From: Xestospongia bergquistia
Taxonomy: Eukaryota; Porifera; Demospongiae; Haplosclerida; Petrosiidae
Direction: 5' to 3'
NCBI GenBank assembly: GCA_963965975.1
Contig: OZ014412.1
Span: forward strand, 6,760,501-6,824,500
Length of the DNA stretch: 64,000 nucleotides
The notes under the pieces were generated by a model, which was given only the letters and a program-made list of their open reading frames with translations, did no database searches and had not been told where the DNA came from. This document shows positions 47,086 to 57,295 of this stretch, piece after piece. The stretch's first letter is position 1. The number at the start of each line of letters is the position of its first letter. The position numbers were made by a program, and so were the translations under genes.

Positions 47086-47960
47086 GGGTTCTTCCGGGTC
47101 CGCCTACTCCGGGTTCGCCTACTCTGATTTTAACACAATAGTACGTTTTCGCCTACGGATACCGTAATTCTAATTAAACAATTATTGCGATTTTACAAAT
47201 TACAAAAATTAATTTTAAGAATTATAAGTTAATGCAATACTATCTATGGTTAATGTGATAGTGTTGTCCTTTAGTAGTAAACTCCATGGCTTTGGCTTTA
47301 TTGTAGAAAATTTTCTCTGAACTGAAATGACTGAAAGTTATCTGAACTTAAATTTATATTGTATTTATATATGCATTTGCTAAACTCATCAAAGTATGTT
47401 TTGGTTGGTGCATAATTGATCCAAGAAATCAATAGACCTTATGAAATTTAGGTTAGTCTTTATATTATTTAACAACGAGATTTAATTTTTGAATTTTTCA
47501 TTGTAATTAACATTTGAAAATTTGATTAAATCTCTTTGCAAAATGCATAAAGAGAGATATGTAAGTACAGAGGTTTCAATACAGCAGCTTGTAGCAGGTG
47601 CACGTCCACCTCGTCAGGAAAAGAAAGCTATTGAGAAAGATGAACACATTAAGGAACTCAAAGAATGGAGTAATATAATCTCTTTATCAGACTATGTAGC
47701 AGTCATGTCTCAACACATTAACTTATAATTCTTTAATCTTTACTTTTCTTAAATTGTACACTCTTTAATTATCATTTACCTTAAACTCCTTCATCATTAT
47801 TTAGATTGTTTATCCATTTTGGTCCAGTAGTTCTTTTGCAATGTAATTTGTAAAATCGCAATATTTGTTTAATTAGAATTACGGTATCCGTAGGCGAAAA
47901 CGTACTATTGTATTAAAATCAGAGTAGGCGAACCCGGAGTAGGCGAACCCGTACTAACTC
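47086..47960. mobile_element. 875-bp inverted-repeat element, family not recognised
   Basis: Terminal inverted repeats of about 119 bp (47086-47204 and 47842-47960) match except for several changes in the outer 15 bp and a few inside. The tips carry GGGTTCGCCTACTC-type words twice in tandem and are far richer in GC and CpG than the interior. The 8-bp target duplication GATACAAC (47078-47085 and 47961-47968) is confirmed by the uninterrupted site in the duplicated locus at about 56410-56420. An 8-bp duplication suits hAT or P-like elements, but the tips do not look like classical hAT ends. The interior has no recognisable transposase, so it is probably a non-autonomous element. Confidence 0.85.
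47542..47728 (+). other. Small ORF inside the 875-bp element
   Basis: Open for about 62 codons from MHKERYVSTEV to a stop at 47728, with a charged, coiled-coil-prone middle (EKKAIEKDEHIKELKEW). It also contains a consensus donor-like GTAAGT. No known family is recognised. It could be a leftover piece of the parent transposase, a captured host exon, or chance. Confidence 0.3.
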
Positions 47961-48036
47961 GATACAACTACTATATACTGTGTATTACAAGTCTTGCATG
48001 AGTAGTGACAATAGTAGATGAGGAATGTCGTTACTT

Positions 48037-48045
48037 GTCATGTGA
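48037..48045. promoter_or_regulatory. GTCATGTGA box, displaced from paralog 6
   Basis: The counterpart of the box 106 bp upstream of paralog 7. Here the 875-bp insertion moves it to about 990 bp from the ATG. Confidence 0.45.
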
Positions 48046-48194
48046 TAGCTTTTTTAAGACAATGAAAGTGTACATACATAACTAATGATGACAGTAGTAA
48101 CATTATGTCAACATTGCTAGTTAAGCATTAGACAAGTTAGAGTTTATATACATAAAATTATGCACAATTTATACTGGAAAGTCTATTTTATAGA

Positions 48195-48325
48195 GATAAT
48201 CAATGCTAGTTATTGTCGGTATTCTCATGCAATATCCGATCATAGATATCATTGGTTTGTTTGATAACTTAAGTAATTCATAAGCTTCGTCTGTTTCTGT
48301 CTTCACCTCAGAAGTGTTTGTAAAA
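48195..48325 (-). pseudogene. Relic of Ig/Fn3 receptor last exon
   Basis: The minus strand reads EVKTETDEAYELLK-like sequence, matching SVKTETNVAYEMTN in the cytosolic tail exon of the receptor at 57296. The rest has drifted. The same relic occurs at 56575-56690, so it was part of the duplicated unit. It shows that a further receptor copy once stood right behind each transporter promoter. Confidence 0.45.
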
Positions 48326-48438
48326 AAATACTAATAATTTATCGTATAAATTAATAATATATTGTAATATTAGATCAGTTTATTTCAACTAATTATCTAG
48401 TGTATAGAATAATTTGAAAGTATCTGTTACAAGCTAGA

Positions 48439-48548
<110 letters not shown>

Positions 48549-48720
48549 CTACTTTGTTAAAATGATAACCTCATATATAAATGACTTATCAACTATAATA
48601 TTTGACCGCAAATAATATCATATTATTGTCATCTTTATTACAAAATTAACTCACCGTTTTGATATTTAATAACTATACTTAAGTCATATTTATTAGTCTA
48701 AATATTAGGCTATACAACTT

Positions 48721-50100
48721 TTAATGCAATTTTAACACAGTTTTAATGCAATTTTAACACAATTTTAATCCATTTTTAATGTAATATTAACATGATTTTA
48801 ACACAATTTTAATGCATTCTTAATACAACTTTGACACAATGTTAATGCAATTTTAACACAGTTTTAATAAAATTTTAATGAAATTCTCACATTTTTAACA
48901 CAATTTTAATGTAATTTTAACACAATCTTAACACAATTTTAATGCAAATTTGACACGGTTTTAACGAAATATTTACTGAATTTTAACAAAAGTTTAATAT
49001 AATTTTAATGTAATATTAACAGGATTTTAACACAATTTTAATGCATTCTTTTAATGAAATTTTAACACAATTTTAATGCAATTTTAACACAATTTTAATA
49101 TAATTTTAACACAATTTTCATATAATTTTAATGCAATTTTAACACAATATTAACACATTTTCAATGCATTCTTTAAAAAGCTTTAACACAATATTAACAT
49201 AATTTTAACACAGTTTTAATGAAATTTTAATGAAATTTTCACATTTTTAACGCAGTTTTAACGTAATTTTAACACAATCTTAACACAATTTTAATGCATA
49301 TTTAACACAGTTTTAACGAAATTTTAACCAAATTTTAACAAAATTTTAATACAATTTTACTGTAATATTAACAGGATTTTTACACAATTTTAATGCATTC
49401 TTAATATAACTTTAATACAATGTTAACACAATTTTAACACAATCTTAGCACAATTTTAATATAATTTTAATGGCATTTTAACACATTTTAACGTAATTTT
49501 AATGCAATCTTAATACAATTTTAATGCATATTTAACACAGTTTTAACGAAATTTTAACCAAATTTTAACAAAATTTTAATACAATTTTACTGTAATATTA
49601 ACAGGATTTTTACACAATTTTAATGCATTCTTAATATAACTTTAATACAATGTTAACACAATTTTAACACAATCTTAGCACAATTTTAATATAATTTTAA
49701 TGGCATTTTAACACATTTTAACGTAATTTTAATGCAATCTTAATACAATTTTAATTTAATGTTAACACATTTTTAATGCAATTTTAATGCATTTTAACAC
49801 AATTCTAATACAATTTTTATATAATTTTAATACAATTTTAATGTAATATTGACAGGATTTTAGAACAATTTTAATGCATTATTACTATAACTTTAACATA
49901 ATTTTAACACAATCTTAGCACAATTTTAATATAATTTTAATGCCATTTTAATGCAATTTTAACGCAATTTTAATGCAATTTTAATACAAATTTAATTTAA
50001 TTTTAAAACATTTTTAATGCAATTTTAATACAATTTTAACACAATTTAATTCAATTTTAATGTAATTTTAACCCTTATTTTAATTTCAATTTTAGTGCAA
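48721..50100. repeat. TTTTAA-rich satellite array, about 1.4 kb
   Basis: Well over 100 imperfect tandem copies of a 12-bp unit, alternating mainly between AATTTTAACACA and AATTTTAATGCA. Within it 49291-49520 and 49521-49750 are a direct repeat of 230 bp with no difference that I can see, so there is higher-order structure. There are no ORFs. It lies between the paralog 6 promoter and a fragment of another transporter 5' end. It is absent from the equivalent place of the second unit (56700-57060). Confidence 0.95.
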
Positions 50101-50107
50101 TTTTCAC

Positions 50108-50183
50108 ACAGTTGACATTCTAAATCTCGTACATTTAACTGAATAAGTCCACCTTGATCTAAATTGCTGTATTGTACAGCCAT
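50108..50183 (-). pseudogene. SLC15-like 5'-end fragment
   Basis: Encodes MAVQYSNLDQGGLIQL from 50183 downward, then ends at the satellite. The sequence upstream of the ATG also matches paralogs 6 and 7. It is the remnant of a third tandem transporter whose body was replaced by, or lost to, the satellite. Confidence 0.85.
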
Positions 50184-50496
50184 AACTAGAGCTGACTAAG
50201 CAATACATGATGATACAACTATGTACTGTGTATTACAAGTCTTGCATGAGTAGTGACAATAGTAGGTGAGGAATGTTGTTACTTGTCATCATAGTGCTAT
50301 ATTTGCCATAACAATATAAATAGAGTATAAATGTAATATTCATCATGTTAGATGTTACAGATAACATGACCTTAGTAACATCAATAATAATTTTAATCAA
50401 GTATAATGTCTGTGCATAAAAAAAGTGTTAAAAGTACAGGACAATGTACACAAATTATATACCAAGTACAAATAAAAGTATCTCTGTAGTAATCAT
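50184..50496. other. Remnant promoter and receptor 3' flank
   Basis: The first 100 bp match the upstream region of paralogs 6 and 7. From about 50290 it matches 57110-57295, the 3' flank of the Ig/Fn3 receptor. No gene seen. Confidence 0.6.
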
Positions 50497-53400
50497 TTAA
50501 TGCCAGTTAACATTCTCATATAGTGCTTGTGGTGGGTGTGGATTAGGAGTGTAATCATAGGTATTGGTTGATTGCTGCATAGCTCTGAAATTAGTCATTT
50601 CATAAGCTACATTTGTTTCTGTCTTAACTGAATCAACATTATAGTCTGTAGAAATGAAAGTGAAATCTGTTAATAGCTATATGTTAGTATTTTATACCTT
50701 TCCTTCCCTTCTTTCTGAAGATTAGTACTATCAATAATGTTAAAACAACAAAAAATGCTACCACTGCTAAACCAAAAAACACTCCTAAAACTGCACTATC
50801 TAATCCTTGTGCTATAATAAAATAATAATGTAATATATATAGTTTGGTCTTACTTATTACGCTAACTAGTCAGTATATTACTTGTACACAAGTTGGCACC
50901 AATATTTGATGTTTCAACAACAGGACTAAAATACTTTACTCCAGTTAGAAGTGATGAAGAAACAATTTCATTCTCTGAAATGCTCCAGTCCACAACAAAT
51001 TCCTTTACAACATCATATTTTAAATTTCTTTCTCCATTATCTCTCTTATCATATCCATAAAATATGTATGTTCCATTTACTGAGGGAGAGAAACATCTTT
51101 TAAGAGTTACATCTAATAATATAGTAGATGATACTGGTGAGATGACCCAATACAATACATCCAGTATTAGATGATTGTTGATAGACACATGTTAAACACA
51201 TGTCTGTTCCATTTCTAGTGATATTTATATCCTTAACATCAAATGTACCTTTAAATAGAGATATAATATATACATATAAATACAGTAAGAAACAATTTTA
51301 CTTACTAATTGGAAATGCTTCAGAAATTGTCACTCCTAAAGAATTTAATGTCATTATGTTCAAATAGTACATAAATCCTTTTTGAAGTTGCACTCTCCAT
51401 ATTAGTTGGTATGTTTCATTTATTAATGTTACATCTTCCCAAGAAAAAAATATTTGATGTATTTATGTTCATGTTATCTCCAGTTCTAGTGAGCAGGAAC
51501 TTAATTGAGTTTTGTTGTAAAGCTGGACAATGACTCTTATCAAACTAATGACAATAATTTCAAATTAATTTTTCTCTTTGTTTACTTGAAATAATACTAC
51601 AATTGAACTATTGTTATTTAAAGTAACTCCAACTATCTTTGGTTTTATTGGTAATTCTGTAAATTGAAACTATCATGAATTATTGAAAGTTTGGAGTCAT
51701 AGTCATAACACTAAATATATATTCATTTCACATATACACCGTATGGTTGACTTGTCTACTATATGGTTGTACAGACAGCATATATTATGACCCTCGCCCA
51801 TGCAGTGAGCGGCGTGAGTTAAAGAAATGCTAAGCCCAAGACTCTTACTATGGATTCATTGATGTACTTCAATGTATTTTGTAGGGATGCATGTATACAT
51901 GAATCAGTTAAAACAGGCAATTTTAGTTTAACAGGGATATTACAATACGTTAAGAGTTTATAGTATGTGTACCTGTGACAAAAGAAGCTTCCATAGATTT
52001 TGACTGATTACAACCAGCATATGAATTTTCTGGTGAAAGAATAAAGTTATACACATTACAAGGATTAGGAGTATCTTTAGTATATACTGAAAGTTTGGAG
52101 TCATATTCATAACACTATATATATATTTATTGCATGTATACACTGATTGGTTATAAGTATCAAGTTGTTTGATGTAAAAAGTAAACACTACTGTTTTGAT
52201 TACTATCACTACTAAAACACTCTGTTTGCATACATGTTTACAAAATTATTGTAGTGTTAGCAACATGCACTAATTTGATTAGTAATAACTATGGAATTGA
52301 CAGTCCATTTACTACAATAAACAAAAAAACGAACATGAATGTTCTATATATAGGACTGTCCTAATAATAATTCTTCCATACTGATAGCAGGTGCAACATC
52401 CACAAAACTTTGTAGATGCTAATGATATGTTGAACAGAGTCTTCATAGCTATAACAATTAACTGTAGGACCATCGAGTATCAATCAGTATATCAGCCATG
52501 TAAACAATGTGATGTACATTACTACTCAGTGTCTTATCTGAAAATCATTATATATTGATTAAATCAACCAATCAATTCTTTAAGTAATGATGTACTGTGA
52601 GATTTAATTTGTATTTACAAATATATACATACATTCATACATAGTACATTAGTAATCAAAACAGTAGATGATATGTATAGTTATACAATTTGCAAGCTTA
52701 AGTAGAAAAGTACTTAATGCAATTTGTAAACATCTAATATTTTGATTACTAATGTACTATGCCATTTACATACTAGATACAAATGATATGCTAAACCAGA
52801 GCTGTTACTATGCATTTTGTAAGGACATACGGTACTAAAATTTTCATGAATAGGTTAAAACAGCTAGTTTATTTAATCACTGATATTACAATACTAACAC
52901 TAATAGTACATGTACCTGTGACAAAAGAAGCTTCCACAGATTTTGACTGATTACAACCACCATATAAATGTTCTGGTGAAAGGGTAAAGTTATAGACATT
53001 ACAAGGATTTTTTGTGTCTTCAGTATATTTGAAAACATTGTTACCCCTGTCAACTCTACAGTGATATTGGCAGTGTTATTAGTATCTGTAATAGACAATA
53101 TCAATGTAGTATTCTTATTAACAATAGGATGAACACTCCAAGATAGAAATAAACTATTAGAATCAGTTGGAAATGCTTTGAGATCTGAGACAAGTACTGG
53201 ATCATCTATAGGATGGGATTTCTAACTTCAAACAAAGATATGTTAGTAACCTTGTACAGTCAATAACGCAGTACTAATAGTTTCATTACTACCAGAAGGA
53301 GGAGGTGAGCCACCCAGAATAACACAGTACACTTCAGTATTATTATTAAAACAATTCCCAATCATGTGTAAACATGAATGTTGAATATCACATCCATAGA

Positions 53401-53700
53401 TATAGGGAGGATAATGATTGTAGTATCCACTAAAACTAATTCCTCTAGTTTTTAACTCTTCACTTGTCATATTCTCAGAATTAACTCCATCAATAAACCA
53501 GAGATATGAACCACCACCATAACAATAGAAGATAGCTTGTTGACCAAGACTGATAGTAATAGAGTAAGGATAATGCCAAATATCTTAAATAAATAAAAAT
53601 ATTTAATTACTTTATATTGTTAGGATAACTTACATCCATTATGACAGCATAGTGAAGTAAAAAATAAACTTGTAATATAAAAAACAAAAAGTATCTTCAT
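50497..53700 (-). pseudogene. Ig/Fn3 transmembrane receptor, copy 1 (frameshifted)
   Basis: Same eight-exon plan as the intact gene at 57296-60588, from MKILFVFYITSLFF (53700) to the tail ending ALYENVNWH (stop 50497-50499). Compared with that gene I see three one-base frame changes: a loss in the Fn3 exon near 53041, an extra A in an A7 run near 51445 and an extra base near 51146. Splice sites, signal peptide, Ig exon (53242-53582), membrane exon and tyrosine tail are preserved. A stray duplicate of half of exon 3 lies in the intron at about 51970-52085. Young pseudogene, or a gene with sequence errors at homopolymers. Confidence 0.75.
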
Positions 53701-54132
53701 CTTGCTCACAATTACAACATCATCCTATAGTAACAAAATCAAGTCTAGCGAGCTAGCCCCTACTCTTTCGGAACCTAGTAGACACACCCACTCAATCCCA
53801 ATTAGGAATGTATTTGGGGTCTTGCATGAATAGGAATGTCACATTTGTCACATGACAGTTTATTTAGGAAACAACAATAGTAATCATGTATACAAGTAAT
53901 ACAACATGTGCATTAGACAAAATTATAGTTTGTTTAATAATCACTTTTTAGCAGCAAAGTGGATTAGCAAAATACTATGCTATGTTTTTAATCAATTAAA
54001 ATAAAGCTTTTTAGTAATTGTTGTTAAATAAAAATATTCATGGGTGCAGACAATGAATGAGTAAGTAAACCTTAGACCTTGTATTATTATTTATTATAGT
54101 TTTTTAACTACTTAATAGCATAGGAACAGAAA
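53701..54132. other. Intergenic segment with GTCACATGAC
   Basis: From about 53805 it duplicates 44490-44832. The perfect palindrome GTCACATGAC lies at 53847-53856, 147 bp before the receptor copy 1 start (reading leftward) and 277 bp before the small ORF (reading rightward). It could serve either. Confidence 0.5.
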
Positions 54133-54402
54133 ATGTCAACTGAAACTAAAGACAGTATTAAATTATTTGCTATTGTTGCATTGTCTATTTGTTGTTATTA
54201 TTATTTCTCATCATTGGACATTTTGTCTTACTATCTCACTTGTCAGTTTAGTGATCTTTTTATTTTTCTATCATTTATGTTCTTTATTGGACTGACATTA
54301 CTCATCTTTACAATTATTTTTTTCAGACAAAGCTTTGTTTATATAATTTTACAAGCTTCATTAGCTACATTATTATATATGACATTTATTGTTTTGTATT
54401 AG
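54133..54402 (+). CDS. Small three-span membrane protein, unknown
   Basis: 89 residues, start MSTETKDSIKLF, single exon. Three hydrophobic segments (about 12-34, 43-63 and 66-88) make it almost wholly membrane-embedded. No family is recognised. It is convergent with the transporter at 54613, whose stop is 210 bp away. The copy at 44833 is closed by a stop and a deletion, so there is no evidence of selection for the frame. Hydrophobic AT-rich DNA gives such ORFs by chance fairly often; I treat it as possible, not established. Confidence 0.35.
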   Translation: MSTETKDSIKLFAIVALSICCYYYFSSLDILSYYLTCQFSDLFIFLSFMFFIGLTLLIFTIIFFRQSFVYIILQASLATLLYMTFIVLY

Positions 54403-54465
54403 GTTTTAGTATATAGAGTGTATAGTAATGTTACATGTACACATTAATACCACTAATTGAAATGA

Positions 54466-54501
<36 letters not shown>

Positions 54502-54612
54502 GCATTAAGAAGAATTGAGAGTGCTTCCAACTACATTCAATACTGACTAGACAAAACAACAAACACAAACAATACAGTATGTATATAATATCAGTAGTTT
54601 AGATGTTTATTT

Positions 54613-56382
54613 CTATTGTTTGCTTTGTTTTCTGTTATGCTTTCGTTGAAATTGTCGTTCGTAAATAGACTCAATAATACTGACATTTGGCCCAATCTCT
54701 TGTCTCTCTCTTCTTTTGTAAAATCTTGCAGCAGTAACAAATGTTACTATTGCAAGTACTGAAAGAATTGTCATCAGACCCCAATACCAAACACCACAAC
54801 CAAGAGGTAGTGTCTGCTTTGATGATTTAAATGGTATGGCTATCATTGATCCTATGTAGAAAGCAATTCCCTGAATGAACACAAACAAGCCAAGAATCAT
54901 TCCTCTCATATTATATGGAGCTTGACTGCATAGAAAAAAAAATATGGACGGAGCTACTAATAAATCAGCAACTCCCCAAAGAAAGGTTGGAATTGCAACC
55001 CATCCATAGGATAAGGAGTCAGTTGCATCATTGACAATCCATCTCAAAAAGCAGACACCAACTTTAGAACTAGTTTCATGTGCTACTACATCTATAATGA
55101 GGTAGGATATGTTGCTTAGCAACAGGAATACAGTTCCTAGTGTAATCCAAAGGAAAGGTTTCATAAGTACAAACTCAAGCTTTGGATACAATGGAAGAAT
55201 AATCAGCTCTAATATTGGTATAGCCAATATAGTCACAAATGGATCTAGGAGAAATATGACCCATTGACGATACTGTAGGTCAGTGGTATGATGTAAATGT
55301 TGTAGGAATGGAATTGTCTGATTAAAGAGACTGGCATATGGTATGTAATAGACAAACAAAGCTAATGTTAGTAACATAATCCTTCCAAATGTTTTGACAT
55401 CTTCCACATTCTCTGTCGTATAGGGACCACCATATTTTTCTTTAGCTAAATCAAATCGTTTGGGGGCTTCTTCTTCCCAGTATGTGAATGCGCTACGATT
55501 AACAGGTACCTTGTGCTTCCAGGTGTATTTTAATACTCCATATATAATTTTATATGGATTAGAGTACTTCTTTGGTAATGGTTTTGTATACAGGGACTCA
55601 ATATTGAAGTGAATTATGAGAACAACCGAACAGAGTACAGCCATCCAAATGGCAATGATGGGAAACTGTTTGCTTACAGCATTAAGGTTAAAGGAACGAG
55701 GTAAAAATAACAAATAAACAAAGAATAGTCCTACAAATATTGACCACACAAACCAGCGTACATATCGACTGAGGGTACTATTAGAAACATCTTCTAACTG
55801 ATCCATTATAAATGCCAGTATATTAGGAAAGAAGCCTGTTCCACCTAGTGAGAACAAAATTAAAGACACTGGCAAAAGACCGTATTTTCCAATATAGTGA
55901 ACACCTCTGCATTCATCAGGATATTGATAAAGTAATGACCCTAAAACTAATACAATCATTGCTATCCATAACAGCCACAGACTAGCATTGATAATCTTGT
56001 AACGACCAAATTTAGTATCTGCTAACCAACCAGCAATAGGAAAACCAAGGTAAAAAAACAAATTAGGAACCAGATTGGCTACAATATTGAGATATATGGT
56101 GTTGTCAGCAATTTTGCTGCCATTACATGAGCCTTCACTAAATATTATAGCAATCACAGTAACATTAAAGCCATATAGAATAACCATTGGGACAGTATAA
56201 AATATCAGCAAGACAGCTGGTAAATGAGGGCAATATTTAAGAACACAATGAGAAAGTGAAGGTTGTGATTTTTCCTCTTGTATGTCTTCTTCCACTTCTT
56301 CCCGTCTGAGTTGACATCCTGAATTTTGTACATCTAACTGGATAAGTCCACCTTGATCTAAATTGCTGTATCGTACAGCCAT
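54613..56382 (-). CDS. SLC15/POT-like transporter, paralog 7
   Basis: Intronless, 589 residues, the twin of paralog 6, with the same start MAVRYSNLDQGG and the same POT motif GWLADTKFGRYKII. The C-terminus is shorter (RKHNRKQSKQ). The promoter is uninterrupted, with GTCATGTGA 106 bp upstream. The linker RSAFTYWEEEAPKR / KYGGPYTTENVEDVK and LCSQAPYNMRGM are kept. It stands head-to-tail with the intact Ig/Fn3 receptor upstream, whose stop lies 914 bp from its ATG. Role as for paralog 6. Confidence 0.87.
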   Translation of the reverse strand: MAVRYSNLDQGGLIQLDVQNSGCQLRREEVEEDIQEEKSQPSLSHCVLKYCPHLPAVLLIFYTVPMVILYGFNVTVIAIIFSEGSCNGSKIADNTIYLNIVANLVPNLFFYLGFPIAGWLADTKFGRYKIINASLWLLWIAMIVLVLGSLLYQYPDECRGVHYIGKYGLLPVSLILFSLGGTGFFPNILAFIMDQLEDVSNSTLSRYVRWFVWSIFVGLFFVYLLFLPRSFNLNAVSKQFPIIAIWMAVLCSVVLIIHFNIESLYTKPLPKKYSNPYKIIYGVLKYTWKHKVPVNRSAFTYWEEEAPKRFDLAKEKYGGPYTTENVEDVKTFGRIMLLTLALFVYYIPYASLFNQTIPFLQHLHHTTDLQYRQWVIFLLDPFVTILAIPILELIILPLYPKLEFVLMKPFLWITLGTVFLLLSNISYLIIDVVAHETSSKVGVCFLRWIVNDATDSLSYGWVAIPTFLWGVADLLVAPSIFFFLCSQAPYNMRGMILGLFVFIQGIAFYIGSMIAIPFKSSKQTLPLGCGVWYWGLMTILSVLAIVTFVTAARFYKRRERQEIGPNVSIIESIYERQFQRKHNRKQSKQ

Positions 56383-56486
56383 AACTAGAGCTGACTAAGC
56401 AATATGTGATGATACAACTACTATATACTGTGTATTACAAGTCTTGCATGAGTAGTGACAATAGTTGATGAGGAATGTCGTTACTT

Positions 56487-56495
56487 GTCATGTGA
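56487..56495. promoter_or_regulatory. GTCATGTGA box upstream of paralog 7
   Basis: The E-box core TCATGTGA about 106 bp before the ATG, in the same relative position class as for paralogs 1-5. Confidence 0.5.
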
Positions 56496-56574
56496 TAGCT
56501 TTTTTAAGACAATGAAAGTATACATAACTAATGATGACAGTAGTAACATTATGTCAACATTGCTAGTTAAACAT

Positions 56575-56690
56575 TGAGATAATCAATGCTAGTTATTGTC
56601 AGTATTCTCATGCAATATTCAATCATAGATATCATTGTATTGTTGCATAACTTAAGTAATTCATAAGCTTCATCTGCTTCACCTCAGTAG
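56575..56690 (-). pseudogene. Relic of Ig/Fn3 receptor last exon (second copy)
   Basis: Duplicate of the relic at 48195-48325, with the same AAGCTTATGAATTAC-type core read on the minus strand. It has drifted further. Confidence 0.4.
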
Positions 56691-57295
56691 TGTTTATAAA
56701 AAATACTAATAATTTATTGCATAAATTAATAAATTACTGTAATATTAGATCAGTTTATTTCACAATTTTCATGTCATTCTTATGTATTTTCTATTAAAAT
56801 ACTTGTAACCAACACTCATGATATGATATTGATTGATTATCACATGTATGCATCTAGATGTAATATTCATTTTTTGTTTGGGGTAAAATGACCTGATATT
56901 AGTGAAATGTTACCACTACTGTTATATGATGAGAAAATATCACTACATCAGATGACTACAAATACATATAAAATATTATTGGATAAAATGGTTGGTAGTG
57001 AATCAATTTCATTTTCTAATATCAGCAAATTGCCATCTTTAACCTTTATTTTGTAGATTTATTTGAGCACAAACATCTATTACTGCTATATTTGTATTAT
57101 ACAGCCATAACAATATAAATAGAGTAGAAATGTAATATTCATCATGTTAGTGTTACAGATAACATGACCATAGTAACATCAATAATAATTTTAATCAAGT
57201 ATAATGTCTGTGCATAAAAAATAGTGTTAAAAGTACAGGATATTGTACATAAATTATATACCAAGTCAAAATTAAATTATTTCTGTAGTAGTTAT
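56691..57295. other. Spacer with no gene
   Basis: AT-rich. The part from about 57100 is the 3' flank of the receptor and matches 50310-50496. The middle (56780-57060) has no counterpart in unit 1, where the satellite stands. Confidence 0.55.

Noticed and set aside
48721-50100. CRISPR-like array
   Set aside because: The repeat units are 12 bp, contiguous and imperfect, with no unique spacers, in a clearly eukaryotic context. It is a satellite.
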